A stretch of 11,007 nucleotides of DNA from Verrucomicrobiota bacterium (GTDB lineage: Bacteria > Verrucomicrobiota > Verrucomicrobiia > Opitutales > UBA953), in assembly GCA_009924535.1 (NCBI GenBank), contig RFRI01000027.1:1-11007 (forward strand). The letters run 5' to 3'. Below, in pieces: positions 1-5,957 of this stretch. The notes under the pieces were generated by a model, which saw only the letters and a program-made list of their open reading frames with translations, had not been told where the DNA came from and ran no database searches. Made by a program: the position numbers and the translations under genes. The first letter of the stretch is position 1. Each line of letters opens with the position of its first letter.

Positions 1-22
1 TTGTTTTAAGGGGTTGGACGGA

Positions 23-421
23 TTACCAGACCTTCGCGAGGAGCTCGCCACCGACCTTCTGGCGGCGGGCTTCGGCGTCGGTCATGACGCCACGGGAAGT
101 GGTGAGGATGGAGACACCCATGCCGCCGATGACTTTCGGGACGGAGGTGTAGCCGGCGTAGACGCGACGACCAGGGGTCGAGACGCGCTCGATGCTGGTG
201 ATGGCGGGGACGCCGGCGACGTACTTGAGGGTGAGTTCGAGGACGGGCAGGCCTTCGCGCTCGGCCTTGCGGGCGGAGGCGACGTAACCGGCGTCGACGA
301 GGATCTTGGCGACGCCTTCGCGGAGACGGGACCACTGGACGGTGATCACGGCCTTGTTGGCCTGCGAAGCATTGCGGATGGAGGTCAGGAAATCCCCGAC
401 GGTGTCAGTAGAAGCGGACAT
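23..421 (-). CDS. rpsH: 30S ribosomal protein S8
   Basis: S8 binds the central domain of 16S rRNA early in 30S assembly, and in many bacteria it also represses its own operon. The 132-residue product has the usual family length. The N-terminus (TDTVGDFLTSIRNA) matches the family's opening helix. The C-terminal half has the diagnostic run GGMGVSILTTSRGVMTD (residues about 99-115) and ends in VGGELLAKVW, as S8 proteins do. The ATG at 421 is chosen because it gives the canonical N-terminus. It lies 21 nt after the rpsN stop; that spacer is A-rich with only one G and has no Shine-Dalgarno motif. After the TAA stop 22 nt remain to the window edge, with no start codon in them; rplF is expected next. 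Confidence 0.97.
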   Translation of the reverse strand: MSASTDTVGDFLTSIRNASQANKAVITVQWSRLREGVAKILVDAGYVASARKAEREGLPVLELTLKYVAGVPAITSIERVSTPGRRVYAGYTSVPKVIGGMGVSILTTSRGVMTDAEARRQKVGGELLAKVW

Positions 422-442
422 GGTTTTGTTTTTTCTGTTGGA

Positions 443-748
443 TTACCAGGAGGCCTTGGTGACGCCGGGAATCTGGCCGTTGAGCGCGAGCTCGCGGAAG
501 GTGATACGGGAAAGGCCGAACTTGCGGATGAACGCACGCGGACGGCCGGAGATGGAACAGCGGTTCTTATGACGGACCTTCGACGAGCTGCGGGGCAGCT
601 TGGCGAGCTTGCGCTGGGCGTCGTAGAAAGCCTCCTCGGTGACCTTGGGGTCGGAGAGGGTCTTCTTGAGTTCGGCGCGCTTGGCGGCGTACTTCTTGAC
701 GAGGCGGTCGCGCTTGAGGGCGCGCTGGATGACGGACTTCTTGGCCAT
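443..748 (-). CDS. rpsN: 30S ribosomal protein S14, zinc-free long form
   Basis: S14 is a late-assembling protein of the 30S head, near S3, S10 and S19. The 101-residue product starts MAKKSVIQRALKRD and ends with the family signature RPRAFIRKFGLSRITFRELALNGQIPGVTKASW-like tail. Its length and the lack of CxxC pairs (a single Cys, in KNRCSISGRP) identify the long zinc-independent type. The frame is open back to 871, but the extra 41 residues are a poly-Pro run that is only the antisense-like reading of the rplE Ala-rich tail, so the ATG at 748 is preferred. The gene starts 19 nt after rplE. The upstream mRNA has no Shine-Dalgarno sequence and instead carries a copy of the anti-Shine-Dalgarno sequence (plus-strand 754-763). 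Confidence 0.96.
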   Translation of the reverse strand: MAKKSVIQRALKRDRLVKKYAAKRAELKKTLSDPKVTEEAFYDAQRKLAKLPRSSSKVRHKNRCSISGRPRAFIRKFGLSRITFRELALNGQIPGVTKASW

Positions 749-767
749 GCTGGTAAGGAGGTGGGAA

Positions 768-1364
768 TTAGGCCTTGGCGGCGGCGGTGGCGGTGGCGGC
801 GGCCGCATCGGCGGCGCTGGAGCGACGGAACGGCATGCCCAGGAGACGGAGCAGTTCGCGACCTTCGTCATCGGTCTGGGCGGAGGTCACGATGATGACG
901 TCCATGCCGATGTTGGCGCGCTGGGAACCATCGGCCTGGGTCTCAGGGAAGATGGTGTGGTCAGCGATGCCGAGGGAGTAGTTACCGCGTCCATCGAGAC
1001 GGTTGGAGGTGCCGCGGAAGTCGCGGATCATCGGGAGAGCGACCGCGGTGAGGCGGAGGTAGAACTCCCACATGCGGGCGCCGCGGAGCGTCACGACGCA
1101 GCCGAGGGGCATGCCTTCGCGGACCTTGAACGCAGCGACCGACTTGGAGGCCTTGGTGATGATCGGCTTCTGGCCGGAGAGTTTGGTCATGTCCTTGACG
1201 ACTTCGGCCATGTGACCCTTGTCGGCTTCGGCCTTGAAGGCGGAATTGAGGACGATCTTCTTCAGGTTCGGAACCTGATGGATGTTCTTATAGCCGCGGC
1301 TCTTGATGAGCTCGGGGACGACCTTCTCGAGGTAGTACTTTTTCAGGTAAGGGACGGTTGCCAT
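768..1364 (-). CDS. rplE: 50S ribosomal protein L5 with Ala-rich C-terminal tail
   Basis: L5 binds 5S rRNA and helps form the 50S central protuberance, contacting P-site tRNA and S13. The 198-residue product carries the family landmarks in order: the N-terminal YLEKVVPEL region, VPNLKKIVLN (about 47-56), GQKPIITKASKSVAAFKVREGMPLG (about 84-108), IRDFRGTSNRLDGRGNYSLGI (about 133-153) and the near-terminal GMDVIIVTSAQTDDEGRELL. Most L5 proteins end close to the following GMPFRR; here a further 17 residues, almost all Ala with a few Ser, Thr, Asp and Lys, are encoded by GCC/GCG-rich repeats. The tail is probably disordered. The ATG at 1364 lies 33 nt after the rplX stop in a C-rich spacer without a Shine-Dalgarno motif. 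Confidence 0.97.
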   Translation of the reverse strand: MATVPYLKKYYLEKVVPELIKSRGYKNIHQVPNLKKIVLNSAFKAEADKGHMAEVVKDMTKLSGQKPIITKASKSVAAFKVREGMPLGCVVTLRGARMWEFYLRLTAVALPMIRDFRGTSNRLDGRGNYSLGIADHTIFPETQADGSQRANIGMDVIIVTSAQTDDEGRELLRLLGMPFRRSSAADAAAATATAAAKA

Positions 1365-1397
1365 TTTCGTGTTAAGTCTCGGGGGGTTTCGTCTGGA

Positions 1398-1670
1398 TTA
1401 CTTCTTGGCGGCCTTGGCCGGCTTCTTGGCGCGTCGGGCGTCCCAAAGGGAGCCGAGCATCACGTTGGAGCGATGGATGGGGGCTTCACGTTCGGTGATG
1501 CCGCCCTGTCCGTCCTGGGTGCGCTTCAGGTGGCGCTTGACGAGGTTGAGGCCCTCGATGGTGACGCGTTCGTCGGCACGGTTGTAGCTGACGATCTTGC
1601 CACGCTTGCCTTTTTCGGCGCCGGAGATGACGACGACTTCGTCACCCTTCTTGATGTCGGTCTTGGACAT
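1398..1670 (-). CDS. rplX: 50S ribosomal protein L24
   Basis: L24 is an early assembly initiator that binds 23S rRNA domain I near the polypeptide exit. The 90-residue product opens with a KOW motif (KKGDEVVVISGAEKGKRGKIV, residues about 7-27), followed by VTIEGLNLVKRHLKRT and the conserved GGITEREAPIHRSNVML segment (about 56-72). It ends in a basic Lys/Ala tail (RRAKKPAKAAKK) that probably contacts rRNA. At 90 residues it is somewhat short for the family, but no core element is missing. The start is only 6 nt after the rplN TGA stop, the tightest junction in the window, so translational coupling to rplN is likely. The 6-nt spacer ACAACC cannot hold a Shine-Dalgarno site. Confidence 0.96.
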   Translation of the reverse strand: MSKTDIKKGDEVVVISGAEKGKRGKIVSYNRADERVTIEGLNLVKRHLKRTQDGQGGITEREAPIHRSNVMLGSLWDARRAKKPAKAAKK

Positions 1671-1676
1671 GGTTGT

Positions 1677-2042
1677 TCAGAGTACCTCGGGAGCGAGGGA
1701 GATGATCTTCATGAAGTTCTTGCTGCGGAGCTCGCGAGCGACGGGCCCGAAGATGCGGGTGCCCTTGGGGTTGCCGTTTTCGTCAAGGATGACGACGGCG
1801 TTGGTATCGAAGCGCAGGTAGCTGCCATCCGCGCGGCGGATGGGGGCGACGGTGCGGACGATCACGGCACGGCAGACGGAACCCTTCTTCACCTGGGCGT
1901 CAGGAGTGGAATCCTTGACGGAGCAGATGATGATATCACCCACGCCGGCGGTGTCGGTGAGCTGGCCGAGACGGCGGATCATGCGGACCCTGCGGGCTCC
2001 GGTGTTGTCGGCTACTTCGAGCCGGGAAAGCATCTGAATCAT
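1677..2042 (-). CDS. rplN: 50S ribosomal protein L14
   Basis: L14 sits at the subunit interface of the 50S, contacts 16S rRNA and is the docking site of the silencing factor RsfS. The 121-residue product is of standard length. It shows the opening MIQ...RLEVADNTGARRVRMI, the core GVGDIIICSVKDSTP...VKKGSVCRAVIVRT (about 37-67) and the end GTRIFGPVARELRSKNFMKIISLAPEVL. The frame is open back to 2219, but that extension is low-complexity Arg/Ser/Pro sequence lying over rpsQ, so the ATG at 2042 giving the canonical MIQ start is preferred. The stop is TGA. The spacer from rpsQ is 34 nt, C-rich, and includes the octamer CCAACTCC that also occurs upstream of rpsG and rpsJ. Confidence 0.97.
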   Translation of the reverse strand: MIQMLSRLEVADNTGARRVRMIRRLGQLTDTAGVGDIIICSVKDSTPDAQVKKGSVCRAVIVRTVAPIRRADGSYLRFDTNAVVILDENGNPKGTRIFGPVARELRSKNFMKIISLAPEVL

Positions 2043-2076
2043 TGTAAGAAGGGTCTGGAGTTGGGGGGTGGCCGAA

Positions 2077-2361
2077 TTAGTCGTCGATGGACTCGGCGGC
2101 GATCTTGGCGGCTTCGACGACGCGGACGACGCGCCAGCGCTTGAGCTTCGAAAGGGGGCGGGTCTCCATGATCTCGACCTTGTCGCCGGGCTTGCACTCG
2201 TTCTTCTCGTCGTGGGCATGCAGGACGGTGCGGCGCTTGACTTCCTTCCCGTAGACGGGGTGAGGAACGGTGTACTGGAAGTTCACCTTGATGGATTTGT
2301 CGCCCGAGCGGGAGGCGACGAGACCCAGAAGGGTCTTACGGTTGGAGCGGTCTTCGGACAT
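2077..2361 (-). CDS. rpsQ: 30S ribosomal protein S17
   Basis: S17 is a primary 16S rRNA-binding protein with an OB fold, acting in assembly of the 5' domain. The 94-residue product includes RKTLLGLVASRSGDKSIKVN (about 8-27), the loop HPVYGKEVKRRTVLHAHDEKNECKPGDKVEIMETRPLSKLKRWRVVRVVE (about 34-83) and a short acidic end (ESIDD). The segment GDKVEIMETRPLSKLKRWRV is the family signature. Length is normal to slightly long. The ATG at 2361 follows the rpmC stop by 24 nt. That spacer reads TCCATCCTCCCACTCC and onward, pyrimidine-rich and without a Shine-Dalgarno motif. The position between rpmC and rplN is the standard order. Confidence 0.97.
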   Translation of the reverse strand: MSEDRSNRKTLLGLVASRSGDKSIKVNFQYTVPHPVYGKEVKRRTVLHAHDEKNECKPGDKVEIMETRPLSKLKRWRVVRVVEAAKIAAESIDD

Positions 2362-2385
2362 CGGGAAATGGAGTGGGAGGATGGA

Positions 2386-2616
2386 TTACTTCTTCTTCGC
2401 CGGGGCGGACTTTCCGGAGAGGATGGTCATGCAACGGGCGACGTCGCGGCGCAGGGCGCGGAAACGGGAAGAGTTCTCGACGGCGCCGGTGGCCTTCTTG
2501 AGGCGGAGGCTGAGGAGTTCTTCGCGGGACTCGCGGATACGCTTCTGCAGTTCGGCAGGAGCCAGGGGGCGCAGGGCCGTAGCGGCGGTGGGCTTATCTT
2601 TCCGGTAGGTGGACAT
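2386..2616 (-). CDS. rpmC: 50S ribosomal protein L29
   Basis: L29 is a small helical protein beside L23 at the peptide exit tunnel, where signal recognition particle and trigger factor dock. The 76-residue product has the two-helix core: LAPAELQKRIRESREELLSLRLKKATGAVENSSRFRALRRDVARCMTIL (about 18-66). RRDVARCMTIL corresponds to the family's closing RRDIARIKTIL-type helix. An extra segment of about 16 residues precedes the core (MSTYRKDKPTAATALR), making it longer than the 63-residue E. coli protein. No closer in-frame ATG would give a shorter form, so the start at 2616 stands. The spacer from rplP is 41 nt, the second longest within the operon, without an evident ribosome-binding motif. Confidence 0.94.
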   Translation of the reverse strand: MSTYRKDKPTAATALRPLAPAELQKRIRESREELLSLRLKKATGAVENSSRFRALRRDVARCMTILSGKSAPAKKK

Positions 2617-2657
2617 CGGTGAAAAGGGTCAGTTATGGGTGGTCGGGGCCTGATGCA

Positions 2658-3086
2658 TCAATACTTTTCGAGCTCTTCGCGGGCCACGAAGCGGCAGCGG
2701 AGCTGGAGCTTGGTGTCGGCGAGGCGCATGGCTTCGCGGGCGACCGTGATCGGCACGCCGCCGACTTCGAAGAGCATGGTGCCCGGCTTGATGCAGGCCA
2801 CGTAGTACTCGACGCTACCCTTACCGGAGCCCATTCGAACTTCGGCCGGCTTCTTGGTCACCGGGGTGTGGGGGAAGATACGCATCCACATCTTGCCCTT
2901 ACGCTTGAGCGAGCGGGAGATGGCGATACGGGCGGCTTCGATCTGGTTGGCCGGGACGCGGCCGCGATCGAGGGACTGGATGCCGAAGTCGCCGAAGGAC
3001 AGAGTGTTGCAGGCCGTGGCGTTGCCACGGATCTTGCCCTTGCGGTGCTTGCGCCACTTGGTGCGAGCGGGTTGGAGATTGGCCAT
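2658..3086 (-). CDS. rplP: 50S ribosomal protein L16
   Basis: L16 organises the aminoacyl-tRNA site of the 50S and is needed for peptidyl transferase activity. The 142-residue product opens MANLQPARTKWRKHRKGKIRG, two residues longer at the N-terminus than the usual MLQPKRTKYRK start. The core shows GRVPANQIEAARIAISRSLKRKGKMWMRIFPHTPVTKKPAEVRMGSGKGSVEYYVA (about 42-98), including the conserved RMGxGKG loop at about 84-90, and the closing helix VAREAMRLADTKLQLRCRFV. The stop is TGA. The spacer from rpsC is 34 nt and pyrimidine-rich, with the repeated motif CCCTCCA and no Shine-Dalgarno site. Order rpsC-rplP-rpmC is the normal one. Confidence 0.97.
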   Translation of the reverse strand: MANLQPARTKWRKHRKGKIRGNATACNTLSFGDFGIQSLDRGRVPANQIEAARIAISRSLKRKGKMWMRIFPHTPVTKKPAEVRMGSGKGSVEYYVACIKPGTMLFEVGGVPITVAREAMRLADTKLQLRCRFVAREELEKY

Positions 3087-3120
3087 GTTGGTCTAGAAGG
3101 TGGAGGGTTGGAGGGATGGC

Positions 3121-3762
3121 TTAGAACTCGGAGTCCTTGGAGCAGATCCAGCACTTGATGCCGACCTTGCCGGCCAGGGTGCGGGCTTCGGTGAAACCGT
3201 AGTCGATGTTCTCGCGAAGGGTGTGGAGCGGCACGCGACCGACGCGGGCGGACTCGACGCGGGCGATTTCAGCGCCACCGAGACGACCGCCGAGGCGGAT
3301 ACGGATGCCATCGGCTCCGTTGGTCATGGTGGTCTGGACGGCCTTCTTCATGGCGCGGCGGAAAGAGATGCGGCGCTCGAGCTGCAGGGCGATGTTCTCG
3401 GCGACGAGCTGGGCCACGAGATCGGGGCGCTTCACTTCGTTCACTTCAAGGATGATGTCGTCGATGCGGGCCTTGCCGGCGACCTTCTGGATCTCGGCGC
3501 GGAGGTTCTTGAGCTCATCGCCCTTGCGGCCGATGACGACGCCCGGACGGGCGGTCCAGATGCGGACGCGGACCTTCTGGCCGGCGCGTTCGATGAAGAT
3601 GCGGGGCACGGCGGCCTGGCGGAGCTTCTCCTTGAGGAACTCGCGGATGCGATAGTCCTCGAGGATGTTGGCCGGGAAGTCGCGCTTGGTGGCGTACCAG
3701 CGGGATTCCCAGTTGCGGCGGACGGCTAGACGGAAGCCGATCGGATTTACTTTCTGGCCCAT
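3121..3762 (-). CDS. rpsC: 30S ribosomal protein S3
   Basis: S3 lies at the mRNA entry tunnel of the 30S and contributes to mRNA unwinding. The 213-residue product starts with the invariant MGQKVNPIGFRLAV. A type II KH domain follows with the GxxG loop GRKG at residues 78-81. The C-terminal S3 domain has RRISFRRAMKKAVQTTM (130-146), carrying the basic residues linked to helicase activity in E. coli, then GRLGGAEIAR (159-168) and GRVPLHTLRENIDYG (175-189). The end is compact (VGIKCWICSKDSEF), with two Cys in a strand usually of the type VKVWIYKGE, and lacks the longer tails of some orthologs. The start is 10 nt after rplV, so coupling is likely; the spacer TTTTCGAAAC has no Shine-Dalgarno site. 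Confidence 0.98.
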   Translation of the reverse strand: MGQKVNPIGFRLAVRRNWESRWYATKRDFPANILEDYRIREFLKEKLRQAAVPRIFIERAGQKVRVRIWTARPGVVIGRKGDELKNLRAEIQKVAGKARIDDIILEVNEVKRPDLVAQLVAENIALQLERRISFRRAMKKAVQTTMTNGADGIRIRLGGRLGGAEIARVESARVGRVPLHTLRENIDYGFTEARTLAGKVGIKCWICSKDSEF

Positions 3763-3772
3763 GTTTCGAAAA

Positions 3773-4111
3773 TTACTTGGTGGCGGAACCCAGAGACACG
3801 CGGATGTGGCTCATGGATTTGTGGATAGGGTGGGCGGAACCGCGGGCGGCCGGCATCGAACGCTTGATGACCGGACCCTGGTTGACCGTGGCGGAGACGA
3901 TCACGAGATCGCTGCTGGAGAGGTTGTGGTTGTTCTCGGCGTTGGCCATCGCGCTGGCGAGGGTCTTGGCCAGGAGGCGGGCGGACTTGCGCGGGATGAA
4001 GCGGAGAATCTGGATGGCTTCCTCGGCGGGGAGGCCCTGGATCTGGCGCGCGACTTCGCGGACCTTCTGGGGCGACATACGGGCAAAACGGGTGGTGGCG
4101 TGGACTTCCAT
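3773..4111 (-). CDS. rplV: 50S ribosomal protein L22
   Basis: L22 contributes a long beta-hairpin that lines the polypeptide exit tunnel beside L4 and forms part of the macrolide pocket. The 112-residue product has MEVHATTRFARMSPQKVREVARQIQGL (1-27), ILRFIPRKSARLLAKTLASAMANAENNHNLS (35-65) and the hairpin with VNQGPVIKRSMPAARGSAHPIHKSMSHIRV (76-105). The tip sequence has fewer Arg than the common RAxGRAxxIxKRTSHI form. The frame is open to a GTG at 4168, which would add 19 residues overlapping the upstream gene; the ATG at 4111 is preferred because it gives the family N-terminus. Its usual upstream neighbour rpsS is separated from it by the small secreted-protein gene, whose stop lies 19 nt before this start. 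Confidence 0.96.
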   Translation of the reverse strand: MEVHATTRFARMSPQKVREVARQIQGLPAEEAIQILRFIPRKSARLLAKTLASAMANAENNHNLSSSDLVIVSATVNQGPVIKRSMPAARGSAHPIHKSMSHIRVSLGSATK

Positions 4112-4130
4112 GACTTTGGTAAAGATTGGG

Positions 4131-4469
4131 TTAGATGCGGGGATTGGCGCGGGGGGTGACGAGGTCACCGGCTTCGATGCCGGCGGAATTGTCTAGGGAG
4201 AGGATGAGGGCGACCGAGCGGTGCTGACCGGCTTCGGCGATGACGAGGGCGCCGAAGGCGCGGCCGTCACGGCTCACATTGCAGACCGTACCGGGGCGGA
4301 AGCCACGGTCGTGTCCGCCGTCCAAGACAACCAGATCCGTCGCGCGGGCGGAGACGACCGCGACGACCGGAGCCTTGCCATCCGCTTCGGCCGCACCAAG
4401 CGCACGGACTTCCGCGCCGACCGCGGTGGCGGCGACGAGAAGGGCGGACATGGTGAGGACGTTGCGCAC
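4131..4469 (-). CDS. Small secreted protein of unknown function between rpsS and rplV
   Basis: Not a ribosomal protein, and I do not recognise its family. The 112-residue product begins MRN followed by a hydrophobic stretch (about residues 4-18) and VGA-E, a good signal peptidase I site after residue 19. There is no lipobox Cys, so a periplasmic or exported soluble protein of about 93 residues is likely. The mature part has beta-rich spacing: TDLVVLDGGHDRGFRPGTVCNVSRDG (44-69), GALVIAEAGQHRSVALIL (73-90), IEAGDLVTPR (98-107). This G-x3-G ... G-x-L-V ... S-V-A ... GD-x-V pattern resembles small beta modules at the C-terminus of FlgT-like and other envelope proteins; that is only a comparison from memory. 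The GTG start at 4469, 8 nt after the rpsS stop, is chosen because the ATG at 4451 would remove the Arg of the signal peptide. Strongly G/C-ending codons support true coding. Confidence 0.8.
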   Translation of the reverse strand: MRNVLTMSALLVAATAVGAEVRALGAAEADGKAPVVAVVSARATDLVVLDGGHDRGFRPGTVCNVSRDGRAFGALVIAEAGQHRSVALILSLDNSAGIEAGDLVTPRANPRI

Positions 4470-4477
4470 GGTTTGGA

Positions 4478-4756
4478 TTACTGGGCTTCCTTGCGGGAGG
4501 GCTGGGTGTGCTGGCGGAAGGTGCGCGTAGGAGCGAACTCTCCGAGCTTATGGCCGACCATGTTTTCCGTCACATAGACGGGGACGAAGGCCTTGCCGTT
4601 GTGGACCTCGAGATTCAGACCGATGAAGTCCGGGGTGACAGTCGAGCGGCGAGACCAGGTCTTGATCGGCTTACGGCTGTTGGCCTTCTGGGCGACGGAG
4701 ACTTTGTCGACGAGGTGGGCGTCGACATAGAAACCCTTTTTGCGGGAGCGTGCCAT
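4478..4756 (-). CDS. rpsS: 30S ribosomal protein S19
   Basis: S19 sits in the 30S head with S13 and takes part in bridges to the 50S and in the A-site region. The 92-residue product has the normal length and the signature MARSRKKGFYVDAHLVDKV, KPIKTWSRRSTVTPDFIGLNLEVHNGKAFVPVYVTENMVGHKLGEFAPTRTFRQH (29-83). The C-terminus (TQPSRKEAQ) is ordinary. It starts 22 nt after rplB in a pyrimidine-rich spacer (AACCTCTCCTAAC before the ATG) with no Shine-Dalgarno site. Immediately downstream, where rplV would be expected, lies the small secreted-protein gene. Confidence 0.98.
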   Translation of the reverse strand: MARSRKKGFYVDAHLVDKVSVAQKANSRKPIKTWSRRSTVTPDFIGLNLEVHNGKAFVPVYVTENMVGHKLGEFAPTRTFRQHTQPSRKEAQ

Positions 4757-4778
4757 GTTAGGAGAGGTTCAGGAAGGG

Positions 4779-5639
4779 TTAGACCTGCTTCACCTTGCGG
4801 CCGTTGCGGCGCAGGATGATCTGGTTGTTGGAGGCCTTCGCCTTGGTGCGCGTCGGGAAGCCCTTGGCGAGCTGGCCCCACGGGGACTTGAGGTGCTGGC
4901 GACCGCCGCCACCCTTCTTCTTGCCGCCGCCACCGCCGTTCGGGTGATCGACAGGGTTCATGGACATACCACGCTGACGAGGACGGATGCCCTTCCAGCG
5001 GCTGCGTCCGGCCTTGCCGAGGCTGGCGTTGTGGTGGTCGACGTTGCCGACGATGCCCACGGTGGCACGGCAATCGGCGTTAAGGTAGCGCTGTTCACCG
5101 GAAGGCATGCGCAGGATGGCGCGACCTTCTTCGAGACCGAGCAGCTGGGCGAAGCCGCCGGCGGAGCGGGCGAGCTGACCACCCTTGCCGGGTTCGATCT
5201 CGATGCAATGGATGAAGGTAGCCGGAGGGATCAGGCTCAACGGGAGGGAGAGTCCGGGGGTGAGCTGTTCCTGGGCGGTGTTGGTGCTGACGACCGTGTC
5301 GCCGACCTTGAGGCCATCCGGTGCGAGGATGTAGTTCAGGGTCTTGTCGGCGTACTCGATGAGGGCCAGGTGGGAGGTACGGTTCGGGTCGTACTCGATA
5401 CGGATCACGGTCGCCGGGGAATCCAGGCGGTCGCGACGGAAGTCGATGGCGCGATAGAGCTTCTTGTGACCTCCGCCACGACGGCGGGAGGTGATGCGGC
5501 CGTAACAATTACGGCCCATCGCACGGTGCTTGAACTCGGTGAGGGAGCGCTCGGGGCGACCGGCGTGCAGACCCTCGGTCTTGACGCGCACAAGGAAGCG
5601 CGTACCGGGGGTGATGGGACGATGAGTGATGATGGGCAT
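4779..5639 (-). CDS. rplB: 50S ribosomal protein L2
   Basis: L2 is a primary 23S rRNA-binding protein needed for subunit joining and peptidyl transfer. At 286 residues it is slightly longer than the E. coli protein (about 273). Landmarks are GRNCYGRITSRRRGGGHKKLYRAIDFRR (42-69), an OB and SH3-like middle with IEPGKGGQLARSAGGFAQLL (148-167), and the C-terminal loop GMSMNPVDHPNGGGGG (224-239). The first His of that loop (H232, the conserved catalytic-region His of the family) is present, but the second, His in the common DHPHGG form, is Asn (N234), and a Gly/Lys-rich stretch KKKGGGG follows. The ATG at 5639 is 18 nt after rplW. GGAG about 10 nt upstream of it is one of the few Shine-Dalgarno-like signals in the window. 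Confidence 0.98.
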   Translation of the reverse strand: MPIITHRPITPGTRFLVRVKTEGLHAGRPERSLTEFKHRAMGRNCYGRITSRRRGGGHKKLYRAIDFRRDRLDSPATVIRIEYDPNRTSHLALIEYADKTLNYILAPDGLKVGDTVVSTNTAQEQLTPGLSLPLSLIPPATFIHCIEIEPGKGGQLARSAGGFAQLLGLEEGRAILRMPSGEQRYLNADCRATVGIVGNVDHHNASLGKAGRSRWKGIRPRQRGMSMNPVDHPNGGGGGKKKGGGGRQHLKSPWGQLAKGFPTRTKAKASNNQIILRRNGRKVKQV

Positions 5640-5657
5640 GGCGTTACTGCTCCGAGA

Positions 5658-5945
5658 TTAGGCGAGGGAGATGACGTCGCCCTTCTTCAGGGTGACGATG
5701 GCGCGACGGGAGTTCGTCTCGGTGAAGATCGAACCGCCGGAGAGGCGGCTGCGGCGCAGCTTGCCCTTGCGGATGAGGATGTTGATCTTCTCGACGGTCA
5801 CCTTGAAGGAGGCCTCGACGGCCTTCTTGATCTGGGCGCGATCGGCGCCAGGGTAGACTTCGAAGACGTACTTGTTGGCTTCGGCGAGGCCGGAGGCCTT
5901 TTCCGTGAGGATCGGGCGGCTGATGATTTCAGAAGCGGGCTTCAT
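5658..5945 (-). CDS. rplW: 50S ribosomal protein L23
   Basis: L23 forms the docking site for trigger factor and signal recognition particle at the tunnel exit, next to L29. The 95-residue product has the usual length and motifs: IISRPILTEKASGLAEANKYVFEVYPGADRAQIKKAVEASFKVTVEKINILIRKGK (7-62), then a shortened loop RRSRLSGGSIFTETNSRRAIVTLKKGDVI. The segment ISRPxLTEK and the AxKxxIKxAVExxFxVxV pattern are diagnostic. The ATG at 5945 is 12 nt after the rplD stop, so coupling is likely. The spacer GTCAGACATCCC has no Shine-Dalgarno site. Order rplC-rplD-rplW-rplB is the standard S10 order. Confidence 0.97.
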   Translation of the reverse strand: MKPASEIISRPILTEKASGLAEANKYVFEVYPGADRAQIKKAVEASFKVTVEKINILIRKGKLRRSRLSGGSIFTETNSRRAIVTLKKGDVISLA

Positions 5946-5957
5946 GGGATGTCTGAC

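Noticed and set aside
754..981. Plus-strand Shine-Dalgarno-like TAAGGAGGTG followed by a TTG-started 68-codon frame
   Set aside because: The frame is antisense to rplE, starts with Ala/Val repeats and has no family features. The motif is more simply explained as the complement of a C/U-rich spacer.
639..2144. Plus-strand open frame of 501 codons opposite rpsN-rplN
   Set aside because: It crosses several real genes and their spacers on the other strand and includes a poly-Gly run that is the complement of the rplE Ala codons.
4112..4168. GTG at 4168 as the rplV start
   Set aside because: It would overlap the upstream gene by 38 nt and add 19 residues rich in Pro, Ala and Ser that L22 families lack; the ATG at 4111 gives the canonical N-terminus.
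4221..4577. Plus-strand open frame opposite the secreted-protein gene, as a rival coding choice
   Set aside because: It has no signal peptide or domain, overlaps rpsS antisense and breaks the uniform direction of the cluster; the minus-strand frame has a clear signal peptide and fits neatly between its neighbours.
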